A stretch of DNA of 64,000 nucleotides. Source: Halalkaliarchaeum sp. AArc-CO (lineage in GTDB: Archaea; Halobacteriota; Halobacteria; Halobacteriales; Haloferacaceae). Of this stretch, positions 1-7,169 are shown piece after piece (positions within the stretch are counted from its first letter, which is position 1; each line of letters opens with the position of its first letter). Position numbers and translations under genes: made by a program. Under the pieces are notes generated by a model. The model was not told where the DNA came from and made no database searches. It was given only the letters and a program-made list of their open reading frames with translations. Location of the stretch: NCBI RefSeq assembly GCF_024972735.1, contig NZ_CP087723.1:2790001-2854000 (forward strand), given 5' to 3'.

Positions 1-52
1 GTCCCTCGTCGATCCAGTCCCGGAGACGCGCAGGTGTGATCGTTTCGACCAT
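1..52 (-). CDS. N-terminus of a possible rhodanese-like protein (cut by window edge)
   Basis: Only the first 17 codons lie in the window. They start at ATG 52..50 and read MVETITPARLRDWIDEG before running off the left edge. The pattern resembles the start of single-domain rhodanese-like sulfurtransferases of haloarchaea, but this is too short to be sure. A TATA-like stretch (minus strand AGTATATGG, about 75-83) sits about 27 nt before the ATG, which fits a leaderless transcript. The identity is inferred; the start codon and promoter spacing are seen. Confidence 0.45.
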   Translation of the reverse strand, partial: MVETITPARLRDWIDEG

Positions 53-117
53 GCAGATGGTACGGACTCACACTCCATATACTGTGGCAAGACCGAGATG
101 CCCCTTGCTGTTTAGGT

Positions 118-169
118 TCCCTCGACTATTCGTTCTCACTTCGTTCGAACAGAATAGTCCCACCAGGAT
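118..169. repeat. 52-bp direct repeat, distal copy of a tRNA-Gln 3'-end unit
   Basis: This copy matches 234..285 with a single mismatch. It contains the last ~15 nt of the tRNA-Gln gene (on the minus strand) followed by a spacer with the element CTCACTTCGTTCG. Past the repeat the T-arm-like sequence continues, degenerate, to about 178. No complete tRNA can be folded here, so it is a partial duplication and not a second gene. Confidence 0.85.
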
Positions 170-181
170 ATCGAACCGGAA

Positions 182-220
182 CCAGACGTGCTCGCTCACC
201 CTCGTTCGCTGCGCGCGACT
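182..220. repeat. GC-rich core shared with the tRNA-Pro locus
   Basis: The core starts CCAGACGTGCTCGCTC and ends TCGCTGCGCGCG. Both parts recur at 51893..51930 next to tRNA-Pro. It lies between the two 52-bp repeats and can fold back on itself (CCAG-type ends). It is followed on the plus strand by a T-arm-like GGGCTCGAATCCC (226-238), opposite in orientation to the tRNA. Confidence 0.75.
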
Positions 221-233
221 GGTAGGGCTCGAA

Positions 234-285
234 TCCCTCGACTATTCGTCCTCACTTCGTTCGAACAGAATAGTCCCACCAGGAT
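234..285. repeat. 52-bp direct repeat, proximal copy overlapping the tRNA-Gln 3' end
   Basis: This is the proximal copy of the repeat at 118..169, offset by 116 bp. Bases 271-285 belong to the tRNA-Gln gene itself, so the duplication includes the tRNA 3' terminus plus its downstream flank. Confidence 0.85.
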
Positions 286-343
286 TCGAACCTGGGTCGC
301 GAGCCCCAGAAGCTCGCAGGATTGGCCACTACCCCATGGGACT
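271..343 (-). tRNA. tRNA-Gln (anticodon CUG)
   Basis: A 73-nt cloverleaf reads 5'-AGTCCCA at 343 and pairs with TGGGACT, with discriminator A at 271. The anticodon stem CGAGC/GCTCG encloses loop TTCTGGG, giving anticodon CUG (reads CAG). The T-loop is GGTTCGAATCC and no CCA is encoded. A CTAAAC TATA-like stretch at about 364-379 lies roughly 27 nt upstream on the minus strand. Directly downstream on the minus strand lies the tRNA-derived repeat unit. Confidence 0.93.
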
Positions 344-451
344 GCACTCGTCGGTTGGTCTCAGTTCCGTTTAGATGTTGCGATCCAGACCGACTGCCAC
401 CCGGTGGGATGCAAAGGAAGCGGTAAGTGATCCGGGGATCTACGCCTCGCC

Positions 452-2956
452 ATGCGGGACCCGGTCGCGTGGTATCTGTCGATCTTTCGGAGACGCCGAC
501 GGGCGATCGTCGTCGTGCTGTTGCTCGCGACCGTCGTCGTCGGCGCCGGTGCGGCCGGGCTCTCGGGCGATCTCGCGATCGTCGAGTTCGACGCCGACTC
601 CGAGGCGGCCGCTGCCGACGAGTACGTCGACCGCCACTTCGTGACCGACAGCAGGACAGTCACGCTGGTGGTCCTTCACGGCGAGAACACGCTCACCCGG
701 GAATCGCTGGCGGAGAGCCTCGAGTTCCAGCGGGCGGTCCGCGAGAACGACACCGTCGCCCCGACGCTCGTGAAGCGTCGACCAACCGTCGGGACTGGCT
801 CGGCCTTCGTCGAGACGTATCTCCGGTCGCTCGGGGCGTTCGGAACGCTCACGATTGAGGACAAACAACGGACGTTCGCCACGTTCGACGAGGAGGAACT
901 CACAACGGAGCTCCCGGCAGCGATCGAAAGCGACCGTCCGATCCTCGGACCGGGGACGACCGCGAGGACCCTGTTGCCGACCGACTATCGGACCGGTTCG
1001 ACCCAGGCGGACGCCCGTCTCGTGGTCGTCGTTCACGACGCCGACGTGGAGCCGGCGGCGCTTTTGGACGCCCAGCTGGCCATCGAGGACCTGGCCGACG
1101 ACCACCTGGCGTCCACGGACCAGTTCGTCTTCGGGCAGGCGCTCGTCGAACGGCGGGCCTCCGCCGCGACGGAAGCGGCGTTTTCGGTGCTGGGACCGCT
1201 GGCGCTGGTCGTCATCGTGGGGCTGTTGCTGGTGGCGTACCGGGATCCCGTCGACGTCGCGGTGACGCTGTTCGGGCTCGGCGTCGTGCTGGTCTGGACC
1301 GCCGGGTTCGTCGGCTGGACCGGGATCCAGCTCACCCAGCTGCTCGTTGCGGTGCCGTGGCTGCTCGTCGGCCTCGCCATCGACTACGGGTTGCACGTGG
1401 TGATGCGGTATCGGGAGACCCGGGAGGCGGGAACGGCGGACCCGGTGACGGCGATGACAGCCGGGCTGGCGGGCGTCCTGGTGGCGATCGGCGTGACGAC
1501 TCTCACGACCGCCGCCGGGTTCCTCTCGGGGGTGTTCGGCCCGTTCCCGGCAGTGAGAGAGTTCGGCGTCGTCGCCGCCTTCGGGATCGTCGCTGCGTTT
1601 CTCGTCTTCGGCGGGCTGGTGCCGGCGCTCAAACTCGAACTCGACGAATTGCTGGATCAGGACGACCGGACGCGCCCAGTGGGACGGCTCCCGGCCGTGG
1701 AACGCCTCCTTTCGGTCGGTGTCCTCGGAGCCAAACGCGCCCCGGTAGCGGTCGTGGCGGTTGCGCTGCTCGTGACGCTTGCGGGCGCCTACGGGGCTGC
1801 ACACGTCGACACGTCGGTCGACCGGACGGACTTTTACCCGGGCGACCCGCCCGACTGGGTCTCGCTGTTTCCGGGCGGTGGCGACGCGACCGACCGCGAG
1901 GGGCCCGGGAGCCTCCGCGAGCAGGCGGCGTTCCTCGACGAGCGGTTCGAAATCGCCGGCGGGGACCAGCGCGTGGAGATCCTGATACGCGGGGCGGTGA
2001 CGAGCGAGGCGGGCGTACGGGCGATCCACGCGGCCGAACAGGGGGCGCTCGAGACCGGCGTCCTGCGCGGCGACGATCCGGAGGCGTCGGTGTACACCCC
2101 GTTCGACGCCGTCGACAGGATCGCGGCGTTCGACGACGACGTCGAGGCGGAACGGTCGGCGGCCGACCGGACCGGCGACGGCCGGCCGGACGGTGACGTG
2201 ACCGCCCTCTTCGATGCCGCCTTCGACACCGATCCGGACACGATGGCCGGAGTCGTCAATCGCGACGCGGACGGCGACTACCGGGCCGTCAGAGTGACCG
2301 TCGTCGTCGACAGCGGCGCCGACGCCAGGACCGTGGCCGCCGACCTCCGCGAGGTCGCCGCGTCGGCCGACGAGGAACCTGGCGTCACCGCGACGGCGAC
2401 CGGAGCGCCGGTCGTGCGGGCCGACGCACAGACGGCGCTGCTCCGCCAGCTGATCGAGTCGTTCGCGATCGCGCTGGCCGTGACGTTCCTGCTTTTGGTG
2501 GCGCTGTTCCGGCGCCGGTTCGACAGTGCAAGCCTCGGCGCGACGACGGCGATCCCGGTCGTGTTCGCGCTCTCGTGGGTGCTCGGAACGATGTCCCTGC
2601 TCGAGATCCCGTACAACGCCGAGACGGCGATCATCACCGGGATCGCAATCGGGCTCGGCGTCGACTACGCGATCCACGTCAGTGCGCGCTACCAGCAGGA
2701 ACGGGAGGCACAATCCCAGAATCGCTCCGACACGGGGGAGCCGACCGCCGCGCTCTCGCGGGCGGTTCGGGACACCGGCGGCACGCTGTTTGCAAGCGCC
2801 GTCACCACGGCCGCCGGGCTCGGCGTGTTGCTGTTTACGTTCGTCCCGTCGCTCCAGCGGTTCGGGCTCGTGATGATCCTGGTCGTCGGCTACGCGTTCC
2901 TTGCGTCGGTGGTGCTACTGCCGAGCCTGCTCGTCTTGTACTCGCGGTATCGGTGA
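452..2956 (+). CDS. RND/MMPL-family membrane exporter
   Basis: The 834-residue protein has the duplicated RND/MMPL layout. A first transmembrane helix (about 17-38) follows an RRRRR stretch, then come an exported domain, a five-helix bundle (about 245-395), a second anchor helix near 430, a second exported domain and a final five-helix bundle (about 670-834). The bundle motifs LAIDYGLHVVMRYRE and IGLGVDYAIHVSARY carry the Asp-Tyr pair of proton-driven RND transporters. It probably exports lipids or hydrophobic compounds at the cytoplasmic membrane, but the substrate is unknown. No partner genes adjoin it. The ATG at 452 is the first start that keeps the whole first helix. Confidence 0.88.
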   Translation: MRDPVAWYLSIFRRRRRAIVVVLLLATVVVGAGAAGLSGDLAIVEFDADSEAAAADEYVDRHFVTDSRTVTLVVLHGENTLTRESLAESLEFQRAVRENDTVAPTLVKRRPTVGTGSAFVETYLRSLGAFGTLTIEDKQRTFATFDEEELTTELPAAIESDRPILGPGTTARTLLPTDYRTGSTQADARLVVVVHDADVEPAALLDAQLAIEDLADDHLASTDQFVFGQALVERRASAATEAAFSVLGPLALVVIVGLLLVAYRDPVDVAVTLFGLGVVLVWTAGFVGWTGIQLTQLLVAVPWLLVGLAIDYGLHVVMRYRETREAGTADPVTAMTAGLAGVLVAIGVTTLTTAAGFLSGVFGPFPAVREFGVVAAFGIVAAFLVFGGLVPALKLELDELLDQDDRTRPVGRLPAVERLLSVGVLGAKRAPVAVVAVALLVTLAGAYGAAHVDTSVDRTDFYPGDPPDWVSLFPGGGDATDREGPGSLREQAAFLDERFEIAGGDQRVEILIRGAVTSEAGVRAIHAAEQGALETGVLRGDDPEASVYTPFDAVDRIAAFDDDVEAERSAADRTGDGRPDGDVTALFDAAFDTDPDTMAGVVNRDADGDYRAVRVTVVVDSGADARTVAADLREVAASADEEPGVTATATGAPVVRADAQTALLRQLIESFAIALAVTFLLLVALFRRRFDSASLGATTAIPVVFALSWVLGTMSLLEIPYNAETAIITGIAIGLGVDYAIHVSARYQQEREAQSQNRSDTGEPTAALSRAVRDTGGTLFASAVTTAAGLGVLLFTFVPSLQRFGLVMILVVGYAFLASVVLLPSLLVLYSRYR

Positions 2957-2980
2957 GAACTGGCGGTCGGCGGGATCGAG

Positions 2981-4342
2981 CTATCTCGTTTCGGCGTCGG
3001 CTTCCGACGTCGACTCCTCGGCATCACACTCCGATTTCTCGCGAACGTCGTCGACCGCGATCTCGTCGACCGTTCGATCGAACAGCGTCAGCCAGGCGTC
3101 GACCGTCTCCCGGTCGTCGGTGGCGGCTGCCTGCCGCAGCGCCGTCGTCTTCGGGTGGAGGAGTTTGTTGACGAGCGCCTCCGAGAAATCGCGCATCGCC
3201 GCCTCCTGTTCGGGAGTGAGCTGCTCGCTTTCGGCGTCCAGGCGGTCGAGCGCGCGCTCGAATTCGGCTTCCCGGCGTTCGTGTGCCCGCGAGTAGATCT
3301 GCGACAGCGTGTCGTCGACCTCTTCGGCCCGCAACTGTTCGGCGAGCCGGACCCGCTCTTCGGCGATGATCTCCTCGACGGCCGGAATCGCCGCCTCCCG
3401 CTGCTGTAATCCGTCGTTGCGCACCGACAGCACGTCCTCGATCGTGACGAGTGCAACGTCATCGAGGTCGTCGACTGCCGGGTCGACGTCGCGGGGGTTC
3501 GCCAGGTCGAAGACGACGAGTTCGTGGCCGACCAGGTCCGCGATCGAGAGCACGCGGTCGTCGGCACCCGTCGCGGTGACGACGAGATCGGCCGCCGACA
3601 GGTGATCGTCGCCCAGATCCACGAGTGCGACCGCCTCGCCGCCGACCACCGCGGCGAGTTCTTCGGCGTTCTCCAGCGTGCGGTTGGCGACAGTGAGGCT
3701 GGCCTCGTCGTCGGTATCGTCGACCGCGATCCTGTGAGCGAGCGCTTTGACGACGAGTTGTGCGACCTCTCCAGCGCCGACGACGAGGACGTTTGCGTCT
3801 TGGAGTTCGTCGACGCCGGAGACCTCCGGAAGCTCTTCGCGCGCCCGGTCTAGGGTGACACTACCCAGCGAGACCCGGCCCTCGTTGATTCGGGTCTCGG
3901 TGCGGGCGCGTTCGCCCACTCTGAGCGCTTTCAGCGCGATCGTATCCAGCGTGTCACCGAGCGCGTCGGCCTCGCTCGCGCGCTTGTAGGCCCCGCGCAG
4001 TTGGCCGAGGATCTCGTCCTCTCCGAGGACGCCGCTTTCGAGCCCGCAGGCCACCCGCAAGAGGTGCTCGACGACGGAATTGCCGACGAGCAGGCGGTCG
4101 GAGTCGGGAGAAACGTCGACGCCGATCTTCCGTCCGAGCCCCTTCAGAACCGCCGCCGCTTCTGGCCCGTGGAGGTACAGTTCGTATCGCTGGCAGGTGC
4201 GCAAGACGAGCGCCTCGTCTACCCCCTCCTTTCCGAGCAGGAACGACCGGACCGACGACTCCTCGTGGCTGCAGGCGATCTCGAACCGCTCGAACCCGTC
4301 TTCCTCGAGCGTGAATCGGAGGCCGGCGACGTCGTCGTACAT
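2981..4342 (-). CDS. hemA: glutamyl-tRNA reductase
   Basis: The product is 453 residues and catalyses the first step of tetrapyrrole synthesis by the C5 pathway, reducing Glu-tRNA(Glu) to glutamate-1-semialdehyde. The nucleophile lies in LRTCQRYELY at Cys50, the same position as in characterised homologues. GVLGEDEILGQLRGAY follows, then the Rossmann NADPH motif VLVVGAGEVAQ near 185 and a helical dimerisation domain. The C-terminus has an acidic tail. The gene stands alone and is not joined to sirC, which lies in the cobalamin operon 10 kb away. It supplies both heme and cobalamin branches. Confidence 0.95.
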   Translation of the reverse strand: MYDDVAGLRFTLEEDGFERFEIACSHEESSVRSFLLGKEGVDEALVLRTCQRYELYLHGPEAAAVLKGLGRKIGVDVSPDSDRLLVGNSVVEHLLRVACGLESGVLGEDEILGQLRGAYKRASEADALGDTLDTIALKALRVGERARTETRINEGRVSLGSVTLDRAREELPEVSGVDELQDANVLVVGAGEVAQLVVKALAHRIAVDDTDDEASLTVANRTLENAEELAAVVGGEAVALVDLGDDHLSAADLVVTATGADDRVLSIADLVGHELVVFDLANPRDVDPAVDDLDDVALVTIEDVLSVRNDGLQQREAAIPAVEEIIAEERVRLAEQLRAEEVDDTLSQIYSRAHERREAEFERALDRLDAESEQLTPEQEAAMRDFSEALVNKLLHPKTTALRQAAATDDRETVDAWLTLFDRTVDEIAVDDVREKSECDAEESTSEADAETR

Positions 4343-4548
4343 TGATTTGATGTGTGGTGGATCGCTGTGGTAAGTCGTCGAATCGATGTCAGTGTCGGGG
4401 CTGGCGGTGGGAATCGGCCGCGTGGTACTGGTTCTCGTTTCCTCCTACACCCTTCTCCGTTTTGGCTTCTTCGATCGGAATCGCGTACTGAAAACGCGAT
4501 CCCGCCCAACCGACGAGTGGATTCCCGGTTCGACCGGGGGTCAGGCAG
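4343..4548. other. intergenic region without a recognisable gene
   Basis: This is the upstream flank of hemA and the downstream side of the remnant at 4549. An open frame exists on the plus strand from 4386, but it has no family resemblance and its second half is arginine-rich as in out-of-frame GC-rich DNA. I see no other element here. Confidence 0.5.
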
Positions 4549-4701
4549 TTATTTTCGGGGCGCGTGGGCGTCCTCGAGTTCGGTCATCCGCTGGGCGAAC
4601 GCCTCGGGGTTCTCGTCGTGGTACTCCCAGATGGTGATATCGGCGTTGCGCACCTCGTCGACGCGGGGGTGCTCGCCGCTGGTGAGCCACGTCCAGTTCA
4701 G
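4549..4701 (-). pseudogene. C-terminal remnant of an unidentified protein
   Basis: The last 50 codons of this minus-strand frame look like real haloarchaeal protein (acidic, with DITIWEYHDENPEAFAQR and tail LEDAHAPRK). Upstream of about 4700 the frame enters AT-rich DNA and loses coding character. No ATG, GTG or TTG in frame lies near the transition. An isolated TATA-like box (4713-4722) sits just before it. A gene truncated at its 5' end by deletion or rearrangement is the best explanation. A non-canonical short gene cannot be excluded. Confidence 0.5.
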
Positions 4702-4712
4702 TTTAAAGAGCC

Positions 4713-4722
4713 CTTTATAAAT
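4713..4722. promoter_or_regulatory. isolated TATA-like box in an AT-rich patch
   Basis: The sequence CTTTATAAAT reads as a TATA-like box on both strands. It sits in a short AT-rich island (about 4700-4742) inside GC-rich DNA. On the minus strand it would place a start near 4690, inside the truncated frame. On the plus strand it is too far from purO (about 210 bp) to be its main promoter. Confidence 0.35.
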
Positions 4723-4895
4723 GATATTCAAAATGGAATATGCAGGACGGTACCAAATCCGGGGACAGAAGGAGCAGAAGGGGTTGATGGAGGAAAATAC
4801 GAGGTAAAAGGCCCTCTCTTTTGCAGCGGGAGGAAAGCAAGTGTGACCAGGGGGCCAGACCGGGACAACCGGGAGACAGCAGGAGGACGACCGGT

Positions 4896-4906
4896 AGCTA
4901 TAACTC
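4896..4906 (+). promoter_or_regulatory. TATA box of purO
   Basis: AGCTATAACTC lies about 27 nt before the ATG at 4929. That is the spacing expected for a leaderless haloarchaeal transcript, and it supports the choice of that start. Confidence 0.55.
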
Positions 4907-4928
4907 GAAACCACCGCCAGACACGTGC

Positions 4929-5540
4929 ATGTACGTCGGACGATTCGTCGTTGTCGGCCCCGGAATCGGCGGGTATCGCGTCTCCTCGCGCTCGTTCCCG
5001 AACCGCCATATTCACGAACGCGACGGCACGCTCACGGTTTCGCCGACCCCCGACGCCCCCGAGACGGATAACCCGTACATCGCCTACAACTGCGTCCGGA
5101 CGGTGACCCCGGGGGCGGCAACCGACCGGACGACCGGTGACGACACACTGGCAGTCGTCGGCAACGGCTCACACGTCGACCCGATCACCGAAAAGCTCTC
5201 GCTGGGCTACCCCGCCCGCGACGCCCTCGCGAGTGCGCTGCTCGCGCTGGACTTCGAGAAGGACGACTACGACACCCCCCGGATCGCCGGCGTCGTCGGC
5301 ACTGAGACGGCCCACGTCGGGACGGTCCGCCGCGACGCGCTGCTCGTCCGGGAAGTGGCGGAGTCGACGCTCGTGGCCACCTACGAGCGCGACGATCCCG
5401 AAGCGTGGGAGCTGGCGGCGACGACGGCCGACGGTGTCGCGAGCGAACTGTACGAGGCCGACTTCGAACACGCGGTCTGTGCGGCGGGTGTGACCGTCGA
5501 CGCCGACGGCGTGGAGACGGCGATCGAAAACGGCGAGTAA
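4929..5540 (+). CDS. purO: archaeal IMP cyclohydrolase
   Basis: The 203-residue protein opens [12 protein letters not shown] and continues [11 protein letters not shown], the hallmark of the archaeal PurO family. This family closes FAICAR to IMP in the last step of purine synthesis and replaces bacterial PurH. The NYIAYN-like segment [10 protein letters not shown] and GNGSHVDPI are also typical. The frame is open further upstream to 4821. The ATG at 4929 is preferred because the family begins at this point and a TATA box lies 27 nt before it. It is a single-gene unit. Confidence 0.93.
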   Translation: MYVGRFVVVGPGIGGYRVSSRSFPNRHIHERDGTLTVSPTPDAPETDNPYIAYNCVRTVTPGAATDRTTGDDTLAVVGNGSHVDPITEKLSLGYPARDALASALLALDFEKDDYDTPRIAGVVGTETAHVGTVRRDALLVREVAESTLVATYERDDPEAWELAATTADGVASELYEADFEHAVCAAGVTVDADGVETAIENGE

Positions 5541-5571
5541 AAGGAAGCACTCCCGCCGGGTTTGCCGTCAG

Positions 5572-5901
5572 CTATCTGAGATATGATTCCAGTTCGTCGA
5601 GAGCACGATCGACGAACCCGTCTGTGGTCCGACCTTGCCACGCGACAATGTCCTCGATTCGGGGAGAGTGTATTGCCCATGGAGAGACGAAAGACTCCTG
5701 TGGCACGCCACCAGTCTCCCAAACCTCCGGATCGAGCGCAAGTGAGCGATCGTACTTCGTGGTCGAGACGGCGACCGCGATGAACTGTTCTTCATCGAAC
5801 GGATGTGATTCGTTGTTGACGATGAGCCACGGTCGCTGCCGCTCGCTTCCGAGTTTGAACGGGTCGAGACTCCGAACAACGTCTCCCTGTTCCGGCCGCA
5901 T
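5572..5901 (-). CDS. PemK/MazF-family toxin-like protein
   Basis: The 109-residue protein begins with the family signature GDVVRSLDP and has RPWLIVNNESHPF and FIAVAVSTT, matching the beta-barrel core of MazF/PemK mRNA endonucleases. The usual role is cleavage of mRNA as the toxic half of a type II toxin-antitoxin pair. Its ATG directly follows the stop codon of the upstream gene (TGAATG), so the two are cotranscribed and probably translationally coupled. RNase activity is inferred from the family and not proved. Confidence 0.85.
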   Translation of the reverse strand: MRPEQGDVVRSLDPFKLGSERQRPWLIVNNESHPFDEEQFIAVAVSTTKYDRSLALDPEVWETGGVPQESFVSPWAIHSPRIEDIVAWQGRTTDGFVDRALDELESYLR

Positions 5902-6276
5902 TCATCGCCTCTGCTCATCGTTCTGTTCGCTCGGATGCGGTTCGTCCGGCGCGACCGACTCCCACTCTTCGTGGTCGATACCCCCATCCTCCTCGTCGAG
6001 GCGTTCCATCGCCGTATGGAGGTCATACGCGTCAGTCAGTCGCTCCCGGTCGTCGGTTATTGCCCAGTAATTCCCCTTATGTCGGACGAGATTGCGCTTC
6101 TTTAAACGCGAAAGAGCCGTCCCGACCGCGTTCTGGTCCTCGTCGATTCCGGCAGCGATCTCCGAGCGAGTGAACGCCTTGTCCCGGTGGGCGTAGAGGT
6201 ATTCGACGACCTGCTCGGGCACGCTTCGGTCTCGAGTGAAATCACTTGCCTCGAAATCTTCGATCCGTACTGGCAT
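5902..6276 (-). CDS. winged-helix protein, likely antitoxin/regulator partner of the MazF-like toxin
   Basis: The 124-residue protein has an N-terminal MarR-like winged helix: PEQVVEYLYAHRDKAFTRSE, then AGIDEDQNAVGTALSRLKKR, then the wing VRHKGNYWAI. The C-terminus is acidic and probably unstructured (about 95-124), suited to binding a toxin. The start at 6276 is chosen because a TATA-like CTTATC lies about 27 nt upstream. The gene abuts the toxin with zero gap, the standard antitoxin-first order. It likely represses its own promoter, where several GTAC motifs are clustered. It differs from the usual AbrB-fold MazE. Confidence 0.75.
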   Translation of the reverse strand: MPVRIEDFEASDFTRDRSVPEQVVEYLYAHRDKAFTRSEIAAGIDEDQNAVGTALSRLKKRNLVRHKGNYWAITDDRERLTDAYDLHTAMERLDEEDGGIDHEEWESVAPDEPHPSEQNDEQRR

Positions 6277-6330
6277 GCTTTGTACTTGGTGTACTCGTGT
6301 GATAAGTGTACTGACGTACTTTCGGATCGT
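6277..6330 (-). promoter_or_regulatory. promoter with repeated GTAC motifs, candidate operator
   Basis: GTAC occurs at 6282, 6291, 6308 and 6316, with one more at 6267 inside the first codons. The two pairs (9 and 8 bp apart) flank a TATA-like CTTATC at 6301-6306. Such clustering around the promoter of an autoregulated DNA-binding gene suggests an operator for the winged-helix protein. The motifs are seen; their use is inferred. Confidence 0.45.
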
Positions 6331-6408
6331 GGACGGCTGCATGGTTTCGAGATCGTAACAGCACCGACAGCCGTCCGGTTTTTCCGCCGGGCACCCGTAC
6401 GCCGCCAC

Positions 6409-7137
6409 ATGCGAGTCGGCGTGATCTCCGACGTCCACGGCAACCTCCCGGCCTTCGAAGCGATACTCTCTGCTATGCCCGAGGTCCACGCGCTCGTGTG
6501 CGCGGGTGACGTGGTCGGCTACAACCCCTGGCCGGCGGAGTGTCTCGAACGAGTTCGGGAGCTGGAAATCCCGACAGTACAGGGGAACCACGACCGGGCG
6601 GTCGCCGGGGGCGGCGGCTTCGGCTTCAACTCGATGGCGGGGGCGGGCGTGGAGTACGCCCGCGGGGAACTCGACGAGGAGGCGATCTCGTGGCTGGGAT
6701 CGCTGCCAGCCATGCGATCTGAATTCGATGGTCGGATCCACATCGCCCACGGCCATCCGGACAATCCGGACCGCTACACCTACCCCGAGGAGTTCTCGGC
6801 CCGGTTGCTCGAGGGGGGCGAGGGAGGGAACGTAGAAACCCAGGATCCCGACGTTCTCGTGCTCGGCCACACCCACGTGCAGGGGCACCGCGTCTTCGAG
6901 GAGGGTGTGGTGATGAACCCCGGCAGCGTCGGCCAACCCCGGGACGGCGACCCCCGGGCGGCGTACGCCCTGCTGGAACTCGGCGATCCCGAGGACCCGG
7001 TCGATACAGGGACCTCCGGCGACGTGCCGACAGTGGAGGAACATCGGGTCGAGTACGACATCGAAACGGTCGTCGAAGCCGTCGAGGAGGCGGGACTTCC
7101 GAAACGGATCGGAACGCGGTTGCGCGAGGGGCGGTGA
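6409..7137 (+). CDS. calcineurin-like metallophosphoesterase (YfcE/MJ0936 type)
   Basis: The 242-residue protein carries the full set of metal-binding blocks: ISDVHGN (residues 6-12), AGDVVGYNP, GNHDRAV, and GHTHVQGH near 165 followed by NPGSVGQPRDG. These place it with YfcE-like phosphodiesterases, which hydrolyse phosphodiester or phosphomonoester bonds using two metals. The substrate is unknown. The frame is open from 6187, but the family begins exactly at MRVGVISDVHGN, so ATG 6409 is used. It is divergent from the toxin module. Confidence 0.9.
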   Translation: MRVGVISDVHGNLPAFEAILSAMPEVHALVCAGDVVGYNPWPAECLERVRELEIPTVQGNHDRAVAGGGGFGFNSMAGAGVEYARGELDEEAISWLGSLPAMRSEFDGRIHIAHGHPDNPDRYTYPEEFSARLLEGGEGGNVETQDPDVLVLGHTHVQGHRVFEEGVVMNPGSVGQPRDGDPRAAYALLELGDPEDPVDTGTSGDVPTVEEHRVEYDIETVVEAVEEAGLPKRIGTRLREGR

Positions 7138-7169
7138 ACTGAAGTCGCCGTCTGCGTCGAGGGTGTAGA

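Noticed and set aside
118-285. Attachment site of an integrated virus or plasmid at tRNA-Gln
   Set aside because: The two copies are only 116 bp apart, the DNA between them holds no gene, and no integrase is seen. A site left after excision of an element cannot be fully excluded.
440-2713. Long minus-strand open frame (757 codons) across the RND exporter
   Set aside because: It is rich in Arg, Gly and His, has no recognisable domain and is fully antisense to a clear RND protein. Open antisense frames are expected at this GC content.
4386-4637. Possible 83-codon gene beside hemA
   Set aside because: The first half is hydrophobic by chance and the second is Arg-rich as in shadow frames. No promoter with correct spacing and no family likeness.
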